This document shows, piece after piece, positions 1-10,303 of a stretch of DNA of 24,745 nt; position 1 is the first letter of the stretch; the number at the start of each line of letters is the position of its first letter. The stretch spans positions 1 to 24,745 of the forward strand of contig JAQGAU010000706.1 in assembly GCA_034698045.1 (NCBI GenBank). Direction: 5' to 3'. The notes below the pieces were generated by a model. That model ran no database searches. It was given only the letters and a program-made list of their open reading frames with translations, and had not been told where the DNA came from. The position numbers and the translations under genes were made by a program. This DNA is from Paramacrobiotus richtersi. Lineage: Eukaryota > Tardigrada > Eutardigrada > Parachela > Macrobiotidae.

Positions 1-1873
1 TTCCTTACAGACGACTGCTCCCAAACGGAGGGCAACTGCGATTCGAAGGTGGGAGTCGTCCAGCATGGTGCCAAAGGTGGAAACCGGCAACGCGCACAAC
101 CAAGCCCGGGACTCAGGTGTAGAAACCGCCAACAAACGAGAAGAGGTTATCACGTCGGCTGTTTCCAACATACTGGTCCAGGTTTTGGTGTGCTGCGCGC
201 TTGTCCACGCCGATTGGAACTGTTGACGCTCCGGTGCAGGAGGTTCTAGTCCAGTGCGATCCGACCACTCCTTCACCAGGCTGGCTGTTAACTCAGGCGC
301 ATTGATACCCGTAACAATCGCTTCGATGTACTTGGAAGCTGCAGTCAACGAAGCCACGTATGCCGGAAGGGCAATCTCGGATGCGCTTATCAGTCCCAGG
401 CCGCCGCATTTCAACGGCAGCGACGCCTGCTTCCAAATACTATCCGTCATCTGCACGTTCGTAATGGCTTCAGCCTTTGTTCGGATTAACAAGTCAAACC
501 TGTCCAGTTCCCTGTCATGCTTCCAACATTCTGACGTCCGTAGTAAGTACAGCATCTTTGGGATCGCTAAACAGTTCTTCAGCAGAAAGAGAGCTTGGTG
601 CGCTGGAAGGATGTCGAGACGTTCAATCAGGGTTTCCAAAACGCCCAGCTTGTCTACTATTGACCGAATAATACCACCAGGCAGAAGAGGTGAGCCTAGT
701 AAATCGAGTTGCTCTGGTGCGACAATCTGTACGTCCGGGAAAGCTTCTAGAAGATCACCTAGAGCATCCATCCGCCCTTCTTCCGTTCCGCCGTAAACAT
801 GCACCTCACACTTAGCCATGTTCAACTCCAGTCCAACTCGGGCAGCTTCCGACTGGAGTGTCCGGAACAACGCAATAATTTGTTCAACATTTCCTCCAAA
901 TGCCGCATCGTCCAGATACCAAAGACTTAGATCGGCACGCACTTCTTGTGACAACTTGTTTGTCAGCAGACAGAATAACGGAGGTCCAAGCGGGTCCCCC
1001 TGTTGGACACCGCTGGCTGAAGAAATCGTCGTCGCTTCTCCGCAAAACAAGGTACTCGGCGACCCGTACGCAGAGTGCACAAACCGATAATACTCAGGGA
1101 TCGTCTCAAAAACAACATCTAACAGTCTGTCCCTTCTTACGGTGTTAAAGGCATTTTTGAAGTCGATCTTCAAAAATACTCTTACTCCAGGCTGTTGAAC
1201 TGCGAGGAATGTCCGCGCCGTGTGAGCGACTATTTCGGAGCCATAGCGTGTTCCAAAGCCGAACTGAACTGGTCGGAAGATCTCGCCAAATCGAGCTTTT
1301 AGACGGTGGCAGACAATCCGCGCTATTAAACGTCGTAACGTGCACCCAGGGGCGATGGGGCGTATTCCCCCTCCGGGCTTTTTAAACGGCACTATGTTAG
1401 CTCCGAAAAACACCTTACGCGACTCAGGAGGGATCTCGTTTTGAACGACGTGGTTTGCGAACTTTGTCAAGGAGCGCAACAGATCGTTCCTTGCTTGTCC
1501 TTGGGAGTAGAGGAGAAGATCCTTAAGGTGAGCCGCTCGAAGACCGTCGGGACCTGCGGACGAGTTTGTCGGAAAGGAGTTCAACGCCTTCAGTAGCTCG
1601 TCCTCTGTAATGTCAGGCGCCGCAGGCAACTGCGTTCGCTTAGGAATGTTTTCGTCTGCTGGTGCTGGGGGGTGCTTGTCCTGAAGGCATGTTAGTATCT
1701 CCTCCGTCAAAGGGGCGATGGTTTCTTTGGAGGTGAGGACTCGAACAGCTCCTGTAATATTCCCGTCCTGCAGTTTTAAATTGACTGTCTTACGCACCGC
1801 TTCATCTTTCGAACTTTCTTTCTTGGTCTTCTGAGGCTGTTTGCGTGGAGGGGGTGTGTGTCCCTTCAGAAAT
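1..1873 (-). mobile_element. Non-LTR retrotransposon reverse transcriptase ORF, partial at window edge
   Basis: One minus-strand frame stays open for about 624 codons, from just after an in-frame stop near 1874 to base 1, so the 3' end lies outside the window. Reverse-transcriptase blocks occur in order: SSAGPDGL (about residue 105), PIAPGCTLRR, KIDFKNAFNTV with its metal-binding Asp (about 235), SGVQQGDPLGP (about 290), and YLDDAAFGG, the catalytic YxDD box (about 320). Beyond these is a thumb-like region and, near the edge, HLRIAVALRLGA. No protease, RNase H or LTR is seen. The order and the YLDD box fit a non-LTR element, perhaps R2/CRE-like; the clade is a guess. There is no ATG near the open end; the sequence TTTCTGAAG before residue 1 could be a splice acceptor or a 5' truncation. 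No stop or frameshift was found, so the copy looks recent. It lies immediately upstream of, and antisense to, GPCR1. Confidence 0.9.
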
Positions 1874-1963
1874 TAATGAAAACATTGTACAAACAGCCAT
1901 GAAATTGGCAGAAAAAGATTTTCGTATGATATCTTCTTAACCTGCTATCTTGTGCAATTACAG

Positions 1964-2312
1964 GCCAGTGTGGAACAAAGCCGTCGGTTCCGGAAGCGTA
2001 TGACGATATGCAGAATACTGTTTGCATCATCTCTGTGGTACTGTGCATGTTACTATCCCCAGAACATTCTCGGTGCACTGCACATCGCCGCATACGAGCG
2101 CAGCATCGGGGGTCTACAGTTATGGCTGCGAACAGTCTACCTTTGTGGATACCTCATGACCCCGGTAAGCATAATGAGAGAGACAATGAACTAGTAAGAC
2201 TAATGCACTTAGACAATGCTGTCCATATAATGCTTGATAGGTATTCTTCTTCGCTTTAAACCAAGAATACCTGGCCGGCTTAAGAATCATTTTGCGCAAA
2301 ATCTTCCCGTGA
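1964..2312 (+). CDS. GPCR1: last two exons of a rhodopsin-like GPCR, 5' part missing from window
   Basis: Two exons are visible. Exon 1964-2164 (67 codons, phase 0) follows the acceptor caattacag and ends at ccg|gtaagc. Exon 2241-2312 follows ttgatag and ends in TGA. They encode the end of the third intracellular loop (VEQSRRFRKRM), TM6, a short extracellular loop and TM7, which ends TPVFFFALNQEY. The first exon has the same length as GPCR2 exon 2 and 56 of 67 residues match; splice sites and phases are identical. The C-tail is shorter (stop after ILRKIFP). The exon for TM1-TM5, which in GPCR2 ends about 230 nt upstream, is absent; the retrotransposon occupies that place. The gene is therefore either broken or carries the element in an intron, with its first exon left of the window. 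Confidence 0.8.
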
Positions 2313-2599
2313 TCCACTTGCAGTCTGCACGAGAGAAAATTGATTCTTTAAGATTGCAGCGAGCGAGCAATGTACCTGACTTTCACCGGAAGAACCGTGC
2401 TGCACTAGCAATCCTTTTCCGTATCCACATTCGTTCTGCGAAATTGCAGATGATTCGATGAAAGTTTCATCATGAAACAGTTTCCTGATGTGCATGCCAT
2501 TCTACCTTAAAACTATCGATGGCTTTTGCATATCTAAGCTGATAGCTTGAGGCAGCGGCGTTAGACCACAAGATTGCCAGTGTAATACTAATTATTCTA
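2313..2599. other. Spacer between GPCR1 and serpin relic, no gene seen
   Basis: No reading frame here resembles a protein family and I see no RNA gene. The stretch follows the GPCR1 stop and should contain its 3' UTR. A minus-strand frame running through 2470-2600 is the open continuation of the serpin relic but shows no serpin motif. Confidence 0.4.
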
Positions 2600-2760
2600 G
2601 ATGCTGTGCCCTTTTGATAGGTGGTAAAGGTTGCGTATGGCGATATCCCGCTGTCGGCGCCATGCAGTCCTCGGCCAGACATACGCCTACTTTTGAACTT
2701 AGCAAAAGACATCACACTGTTTTCAGGCAGTATGTAAAATGCGTTACTACTGTATTCAGT
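2600..2760 (-). pseudogene. Serpin relic 1 (central fragment)
   Basis: On the minus strand this encodes EYSSNAFYILPE followed by a stretch ending SPYATFTTYQKG. It lines up with the HSSSVFFILPGK segment of the intact serpin and with the serpin pattern of a helix followed by 'PY.V.V..PKF' on strand s3A. The DNA also matches: plus-strand ggcagtatgtaaaatgcgttactactgt against ggcagtatgaaaaacacgctgctactgt in the serpin gene. No N-terminal half, reactive loop or C-terminal signature is joined to it. I read it as the decayed serpin of the first GPCR-serpin cassette. It ends about 150 bp before the likely GPCR2 start, so it may now form GPCR2 upstream sequence. Confidence 0.6.
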
Positions 2761-2909
2761 TTGTGATCGGTGTATTCCTGTCTGTTGTTTAGCGGGCATG
2801 AATGATCATTCATAATTCTAATATTTGCAAAACTGGATTGCTAAACTGCTTGGTGCATGGCTGCCGGTCCGAAGACGTTCAATGTGAATGCTCCGTTACA
2901 GCTTGGAAG

Positions 2910-4240
2910 ATGAATCTCTGCAGCGAACGCCAGGATCTTGAACGTTGTGCTAACTTCACTTCGAAACTTCTGACCGCAGTACCGGCGTGGATTCGATACG
3001 AAAAATCGTTAACCATTTGGTGTTTTATCACCATAGCGCTTGCCATTGTAGGAGCGCTTTTATTCATCCTGCTCTTAACTGTCCTCATCCAGTGCAAATC
3101 CTACCGCACCGGCTGCGGTCTGCTCATCTTCCTTCAAATCCTCTTGGAACTAACCATGGTTACCATTCACATTCCCCTCAATGTTCTGAACATCTATCTC
3201 GGCCGGTACAACCTCTTTTCGCAAAGAGAATGCGCCGCCATCCACTTCTCTTTCATCACCACGATGAACGCGACCAACTGGTCGCAGCTAGTGTTAGCCA
3301 TCAATCGCTTCGCTGCTACGTTATACCCTCGCTTTTATCGGCACCTGGTATCTGGAGCGGGATTGTTTGGAATGATACTGGCTACTTGGGGCATAGCAGT
3401 GGGTACTAATATGCCAAAACTGTTCCGTGTGGAGGGAGCGTATGGGCTGGATCGAACGTGGGGCAACTGCCAGTACACTCACACAACAGTCGGAGTTCAT
3501 GCAAAACTAGCCGTTGCGGTTGGAGTGTATATTCCGGGAGCCCTTCTGATCATCTTGTACTTGGTTATATTCCTGAAGACGAGATTCTGTGGTCATAGAA
3601 TAAAGGACAACCAGGTCTGCTTGCAACGACTGCAGGGATGATCAATACTAAATACTAATTAATTTAAATGATTTACAACGGCAGTAATTCGAAACGGTGT
3701 TGACAGACTTTCTGCAGTATTATCGATTTTACTTATACGTACGTTATACGTACATCAGAGGAAAAACACACTAATCAAAAAACCATAGAACATACGCTCA
3801 ACTTTCTCACGCCAATGGAAACTTGCAATCTTTTTGCAATTGTAGGCTACTGTGGAACAAAGACGACGACTCCGCAAGCGCATGATGATATGCCGAATAC
3901 TGTTTGTATCATCTTTATGGTACTGTGTTTGTTACTATCCCCAGCCTGTTCTCGTCGCACTGCACATCGCCGTGTATGAGCGCAGTACCGGGGGTCTACA
4001 GCTGTGGCTGCGCACTGTGTACCTGTGTGGATACCTAATGACCCCGGTAAGCACAATTAACAATTCCCTAATGAAAGATAGGTATAACTGAATACTGGAT
4101 ACTGCTAATCGGATATTCCGTGATAGGTATTCTTCTTCGCTTTACATCAAGAATACCTGGCTGCGTTGAGGCACATCTTACGCAAAGTCTTGCGGCAATG
4201 TGCTGGCGGGAGGAACAATCTGATTGTCCCGACCTGTTAA
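2910..4240 (+). CDS. GPCR2: rhodopsin-like G-protein-coupled receptor, three exons
   Basis: Exons 2910-3614, 3846-4046 and 4127-4240 (introns 231 and 80 nt, all phase 0) give 339 aa. Exon 1 carries a short extracellular N-terminus with the glycosylation site NFTS and TM1-TM5. Exon 2 carries the basic loop RRRLRKRMM, TM6 and most of TM7; exon 3 completes TM7 and the C-tail. A Cys before TM3 (SQRECAA) and one in ECL2 (WGNCQYT) can form the conserved disulfide. The DRY box is replaced by AINRFAA, and the TM7 NPxxY by TPVFFFAL, so G-protein coupling may be atypical. The ligand is unknown. The frame is open up to an ATG at 2802, but the extra 36 residues lie beside the serpin relic and have no membrane segment; I prefer 2910. 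It is the tandem paralog of GPCR1 and converges on the serpin, 247 nt away. Confidence 0.85.
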
Positions 4241-4487
4241 CGGTTTCATTTAGCTTCCGCGATGAACTAACGATCTTATCCCCATTCGACATGTTGAAAC
4301 AGCAATGTATGCATTTGGTGTGCAAAAACGCGACAGACGGAATATTTTTGGCGTTTTGCTAGTGTTGATCGGGTATTGTGATGTCATTCTGATGTGTTGC
4401 AGTTTTGTTAAAAAACTTAGCTTCAAAAACGTACAATCATTCCAGCCTTCTTCAGAAGTTGAAAACTAGCGCAAATTTAGCATGATC

Positions 4488-6076
4488 TCATGCTAAAGTA
4501 GGATCAGAAACATGTCCCATAAACAGAATGGTGTCGGTTTTATCATGACGTACAAAGAACATGAACGGATGATCCATTATAAAATCTGCTGTCGTGTCCG
4601 CTTCTGGGCCTCCCCACGGACCAAAGTAATTAAAATCCAGGCTTGGTGCTGCTGCGTCAGTCCCTCTTTCGTTAACATCTAAAACATAAACCGCCTTAAC
4701 CTGTTCAGTTGCATTACATGTAGGCAGTGTAGATAAACATGTCGCTCACATGTTAGATAAACTATTTGCCGTTAATCTGACGGATAGTCGTATTGTACGG
4801 ATGGCACGAAATGAACGAAAGACCTTCGTGCTCTAAGCTATCGATCGAATGCAGTAAAACGACCATCTGCGAGACATTAGAAATATATACTAGACCTGTT
4901 TGTTTATACCCATAGTTCTGCGTTTTTCATTGACTAATCAGATTTATCTGCAGTGTACAGAGTATTTGGTATGTCGATGACATTTGAAAGTTCAACCGTC
5001 ACCCAAACTATCCTACCAAACCAACTCGACATACCAAGATCCAAATGCTGTTTGATTTTGCTGATGTGCACCGGGAACTCTTCGGTTACGCCCGAAAGAT
5101 CGGCTTCCTGTGGTTGAAACATGGCAGACACCCCCACCTCGCGCAATGTTTCCTCCATATCCAAACTCCTTTCCAGGTGGAATTTTGGCATTTGCACGCT
5201 TACATAATATACTGGATACATAGTCTGAATTGCTTGAGAGAGATTGCTTGCCGTTAAAACATTTCGAAGCGTGTTTAATCCTTGGTCTGCTGTGTCTCTT
5301 TTCCCAGGCAGTATGAAAAACACGCTGCTACTGTGCTCGATGAACGGCATCTGCAGGAATTCTGCGCCGTCCAGCTCCTTGCTTTTTCCATAGTTACACT
5401 TGGCCGTCACGTGCATAGTGTTCACCAGGACTTCTACACCTGCGGTCGTCGTAAACGGCTTTTTCACCGTATAGATGTCTTTGAACTGGTGATGCCATGT
5501 GGATTTAAAACAAAGTGCATTGACCAGCATTAGCTTTGTATCAGCTGTTACGTCAGTAGTCGAGATCACGTTGCACAGGATTCCCTTCGTTCGTTGCTGA
5601 AGAACCTCGTTAATACGCCGTACAGCATCGTCCGTATCGGTTGCAAAAGGGACCGGAATACAGCTTTCATTGAACAATCTCTGCAACTCATTAACGTAGC
5701 TTGCATTAACCGATAATCCATCATGGATAAGAACTGCATTACACATTACTAGCTTGTAGTACTCGATTGGATCGTCGTAGTAGGTGAAATATCCGCCGTT
5801 CACCCAGAGTGTTATTGGCTCCTTCAGTTCTTCGACTTCTCCATTTTCTAACTGCTTAAGACGATAAGACAAGCTTTCCAGTGCGCAAAGTGTATTCGTG
5901 CCCAGTAAATCGGAAATTTCTCGTTGAGTTTTTCCTCTTGATCCGACATAAGCCATCAACAAAGCAGTTTCCATACATAACGGCGATATCAGCAAATTGC
6001 TTGTAGACGCTTGGCGATCACACTCATATTTATACGTCCGAAGACATGAATGGAGCCGGTCAAATTTACCATCCAT
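4488..6076 (-). CDS. Serpin (serine/cysteine protease inhibitor family), two exons
   Basis: Exon 1 is 5035-6076 and exon 2 is 4488-4678. The 356-nt intron is GT-AG in phase 1 and rebuilds Asp348, giving 410 aa, usual for a serpin. Visible are the N-terminal fold (NLLISPLCMETALLMAYVGSRGKT), LVNALCFKSTW on strand s3A, the FFILPGK segment, the reactive-loop hinge ERGTDAAAP (about residues 351-359) and the C-terminal signature IMDHPFMFFVR...ILFMGHVSDP. The hinge has small residues as in inhibitory serpins, but Pro at about P9 is uncommon and the loop is long. No signal peptide: the protein starts directly at helix A, so it may be intracellular unless an upstream exon exists. The shorter unspliced reading stops at 4934 and would lose the loop. 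Target protease unknown. Confidence 0.92.
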
Positions 6077-7946
6077 ACTGCTTCCAACAAAAGCAGAACG
6101 GATGACTTAAATTAAGTCCTATAAGTTTCTTACGAAACGTCGTGGAAGGTTCTCCCTTGTATCTGTAAGTAAGCTACCGTGGAAGGAAAAAGATCGATAA
6201 CTTGACGTTGTATGATGTGATCCTTTAATCATGCCGCATGCAGCAGTACTGTAAGTTGAGTTAACTGTGTACATTAACTGTGGAGAGAAGGCGACAAATT
6301 TCATCACAAGATTGCCACACCGGCTGTCAGATACTGTACATGTACATGAAGCATTTGAGCTTAAAGTTGAGCCAGGAAGGGAATAGTTTATACAAGGAGG
6401 CCGCATTTACGGTAAAAATTTTGTTATAGAACAATCACAACAACGTAGTTTCGTTCCATTTTGCGACAAAAATCAAGCAGTACAAAATAATGTGAATAAC
6501 CCACTACACATATGATTTCCGCGTAATCTGGATGTTCTCTTGTTGTTCTACTGGCATTGTGGTTCGTGTGTAATGATGGATGGAACACATTCAGAACTTC
6601 ATTTTTCATGACATTTACGGTATTAGCTTAGCAGCGATACGTATTAATGTCACGTATCCTTTTAATTTGATAATTTTCCCAGGCTGATACACTACTGTTT
6701 GCAAATACGCTGCCGAATATTAATTAATAATCTTTAGTTGAACCTTATCGCATTGTGTCTTTTCTTCGCTGTTTTGTATTCGGTTACTGCAGGCCCTTGC
6801 GCCCCCGGACTAATGGGATCAAAAAGACCTCGATCCGGCCTCGTTACTGCTTGTATGTGTTGCTAATAGCATTGTAGACGAGTTGCACTCTGACAAGACG
6901 ACACTTTGCAACTGCGCATCTTCAAGAATTAATCAATAATTTTAAGCTTATGTTTAAGAAGATTCCACAAATGACTAGCTCAAAGTTTACCATAAACGAA
7001 TATGTACAATCTACAATAGAATATTACGTCTCCTGTAACCACTGATCAAGCACAGTACCGCCATTGCAAACAACTGCAGAATCTTACTTGACAGGTCACA
7101 AAGGACCGTCCGCCGAATAGTTGATAATGCTGCTGGTGTCTTTTAGTTAGTATTGTGCTAATCATATCATGTAAAATGTACATTTCCGCTACAGTTTGGC
7201 TCTTTTAAATATGCCTATCCAGCTCTTATGTGTTGTTTTACGATGGTTGCGCTAGCAAAAAAAGTGTTGTACAAATCTGAGCTGCTGAATAATGCTTCGA
7301 CTGCAGGATAGCTGTGTAACATACAAAGAAGGGAACTGAAGTTACAAAATTGATACCAAAATGACACAGCATAACGACGTCCCAAAACAGAGCACTCTGA
7401 AGCTGCCCAAAACTGTAGGTGGTCAAATTGTATAAACAATACAACCGCTCCTCGGCTTATGAATTATTTATGGCCGTATTCCTGTGGCTCATTGTTTTCA
7501 GCTAAAACCAAAAAGCTAGTTGTTGAATTCTTATCCTCATTTTTAGTATGTGCTTTTAGAGTGTCTACTGGCACAACAGCGTGTTATGTACAGTTAAGGA
7601 AATAATCCGTTGTTTCTGCTAAACGCTGAAATTTTCAGGAAAGTAGAAAAAACAAATAATTTCTGGTACCGTAGTGCGCTATGACTATATCACCTATTTG
7701 GTTTTAGTATTATTATTTATACATTATTACCAAATCATGCTGCATCGTGTTAAGATGCTACTGTATGTGTGATTCTGTAATGTGATTCCGTTAAGACACT
7801 GTTTGTTTTTCACGATGCTTTCATTACGCTGGTAACTGTCAATGGAATGGGCTATACAGTATATATTGATGTCCATTGGACTTCAATCTCGTGATGACCT
7901 GGTGTCAGACATACACTACAATTGCAGACACGTTTGTGCAAGCGGC
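6077..7946. other. 1.9-kb region without a supportable gene
   Basis: Several short open frames exist on both strands (for example minus 6119-6406 and 7215-7444) but none carries a family motif, signal peptide or convincing splice structure. The DNA is rather AT-rich with scattered stops. It should include the serpin promoter (just above 6076) and the 3' UTR of the LRR gene (just below 7947). I see no tandem repeat or RNA gene. Confidence 0.4.
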
Positions 7947-9859
7947 TTAAGAGCGACAATCCTTTTCGTTAACTGAGAACTCCATTTGGCTGAAATTGAG
8001 GGAACTACATCCCAATGGCAAAGCGGCGCAGTTAACAGGGAGATAAAGGTCCTTTGTTGTGTATGGTTTGCTAATCCATGCTCCGGTAAAGGAGTAAATC
8101 TCACCAACTTCCGCCTGGCGTAGTAAAGCTGTGTTGTTGGACCACCATCGTCGATACCAGGCAAACTCACAGCTGCAGTGCAGGCGATACAAATAATCGC
8201 CGGTCTCCTGGGCGAATAATACGCGCTCTCTCAGGCCGTACTCCAGACCAAGAATTCGCAGTGCTGGCAAATCAGCGAAAGCATCCACTTCCAGCGTCAG
8301 TGCTGTGGAATTTATTAGCACAAAGACCCTTAGTTTGGGAGTCTGCTTGAAATCCCGTTTCTTAATAAACAGGCCATAACAATGAAACAGTTGGTGGTCC
8401 AGAAGGTTAATTATACGCAGTTCATTCAGCTTGCCCGTCGCCCGATCGTCCCTGCAGTGGCGCATAGCGAAAGCGACGATCTGTTTTCGAATAGGAGCGA
8501 AGTTAGCAAATGAAACGTCACCTCTATCATCCAGATCTAGTCGCGTAGGCCGAGAAGACATTTTTGCCAAGCCTGTGGCTATTGTTCTGAACTCTTCTGC
8601 ACCGGCATGTCCGTTGCAGCTTACATCTAGGCGAAGGGTCGCTGTGCAGTTGGTGCGTGTCATTATATGTGGCGCACAGTTGACAGTAAACTGTAATCCG
8701 CAGTGTTCGGAGGTCATCGGCTCCTCACTGAAAGCCGGAAACGGCTCCACTTCGGATCCCCCGCGGTTGCAGTTCGAGCTTCCATTTCCATACTCTACAG
8801 TGCACCGGTTGCAGAGTAACTGCTGCATCGATTTCACGAAAACTATTTTTCGTTTGTAATATTTCAATGATATTGGTGAACAAACAAAAATGCTTTGTGA
8901 TGGGTTCGGCTGAATCCAAAACAAAAAAAACACGGGCTGATAAAAAGCGAAAAATATTCAAAATCCAAAACCCACCAAAACAGCTACCTACTAACAGTAC
9001 ACCTAGCCTAGGGCCTTAGGTAGATACTTACTGGTTTCGTCGTCGAATATCGAAAACTTTTCTTGTGTGAAATCGATGGAAGCTGGACCGGCTGGAAATG
9101 GGGTTGCAGAGCAATCAATCGGCAAGTAGATTTCGTTCTTATTCCAAGCAGAATTGCTCCAGGAGTTTGGAACCATGTAAACCTCACTTTCTTCGGCTTT
9201 TCGCAGCAGCTGCAGATTGGCGCTCCACCATCGCCGAAACCAAAAGAACTCACATCCACAATGAAGTCTTTTCAAGTAAGTTCGAATGCGCTTACTAAAG
9301 ATATTCATCTGGTTAAAACCCCACTCCAGCGACAGTAACTTCAAAGCAGGAAGGTCAGCGAATGTCTCTTTTTCCAGACTCTGAATTGTAGTATTCCACA
9401 GTGTAATGGCTCTAAGTTTGATTGACTGGGCAAAGTCACTTCTTATGATGTTCATATCGTGGCAATTTAATAGAGCAAATGATAATAAATTTGAATAGCG
9501 TGACCGAGGCAGATTGGCCGTTACGCGTACAGAGCGGCAGTCCTCAACACTTAGTACAACGACTTGCGTGCGAATCTTGTCGAAGCTCGCGAAATCCAAC
9601 TGCTCTCCACCAGACAGGCGAATTCCGATTGCTCTTAAGGGATCTTTGGACATTTCTGCCGCTATGTCCTGCAAATGCCGCGAAGTGGCTCGGTTGTTGC
9701 AGTTGATCTCCAAAGTCTGTGTGCTTGTGCAGTTTCTGGCTGTGTAGCCGGTCCGGCCACAATGTGGAGTAAACTGAAGTGCGCATTGCTCCCGCATCAT
9801 CGGTTCTGTGGAGAAATATGGAAACGGATCCGGGCTCAGAAACTCAGGCGGGCCGCGTT
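7947..9859 (-). CDS. Secreted or membrane LRR protein with two duplicated domain exons (5' exon not found)
   Basis: Two homologous minus-strand exons are seen. Exon A, 9032-9859, follows acceptor attacag and ends at the strong donor gtaagt. Exon B, 7947-8794, follows actgtag and ends in a stop. Both begin in phase 1, and A ends in phase 1, so A splices to B in frame across a 237-nt intron. Each encodes about 280 aa: a Cys-rich start (CALQFTPHC in A, CGLQFTVNC in B), then LRR-like repeats around ETFADLPALKLLSLEWGF (A) and DAFADLPALRILGLEYGL (B), then a cap of LRRCT type, LHCGCEFFWFRRWW (A) and LHCSCEFAWYRRWW (B), and a shared Tyr-Leu-Pro-(I/V)-(D/N)-Cys tail. The Cys pattern points to an extracellular protein. 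No signal-peptide exon was found in 9860-10303, so the 5' end is unknown. A and B could instead be two neighbouring genes. Confidence 0.7.
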
Positions 9860-10303
9860 CTGTAATAATTTTTGTTCTTTAGATAGTTGATCCGCCAGCT
9901 TGATCAACTTATCACATCGGCGAACACATACGGCAACCTTTCCTATTTGGTTATTTAATTACCTAATAAAGCATAACATAACTCATGAACATTCAGTAAT
10001 TAAGTATCAACGGAGAGAGATTACATTAAGTAATCTCTCTCCGTTGATTCTGTCGATCAAGAGCGGAGCGGTATAATGCTTTTGATAAAGGTTTAATCAG
10101 CGTACACACATAACCACTAACGATCGAGCTCAACGGTGGACACTCCGAAAATCAACCATCGAGGAACTTTCTACGAAGCGTCGAATGGCGTCGATCCGGT
10201 TTGAGCATACCATCCGACTATGTGTACAATCGGTTTTTACTTTTCACTATACATTCCGAATGTGCTATCGGTTTTGGCCTCACCTGACCTTTCATACGGT
10301 ACC
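9860..10303. other. Spacer between LRR and astacin genes
   Basis: I looked for a first exon of the LRR gene (ATG, hydrophobic segment, donor in phase 1) on the minus strand and found none. Apart from the perfect inverted repeat at 10006-10048 I see nothing recognisable. Part of it is probably the 3' UTR of the astacin gene and the promoter or first intron of the LRR gene. Confidence 0.4.
10006..10048. repeat. Perfect 19-bp inverted repeat with 5-nt spacer
   Basis: Left arm 10006-10024 (atcaacggagagagattac) and right arm 10030-10048 are exact reverse complements, separated by attaa. Pairing stops on both sides, so the arms are exactly 19 bp. It lies between two minus-strand genes. It could form a hairpin in RNA or a cruciform, be an ultra-short terminal-inverted-repeat remnant, or be a symmetric protein site. 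There is no T-run to suggest an RNA polymerase III terminator directly after it. Confidence 0.9.

Noticed and set aside
254..796. 180-codon plus-strand open frame
   Set aside because: It is the antisense shadow of the reverse-transcriptase ORF and has no family motif of its own.
6119..7444. Minus-strand frames at 6119-6406, 6424-6609 and 7215-7444
   Set aside because: No motif, no splice support, ordinary length for chance frames.
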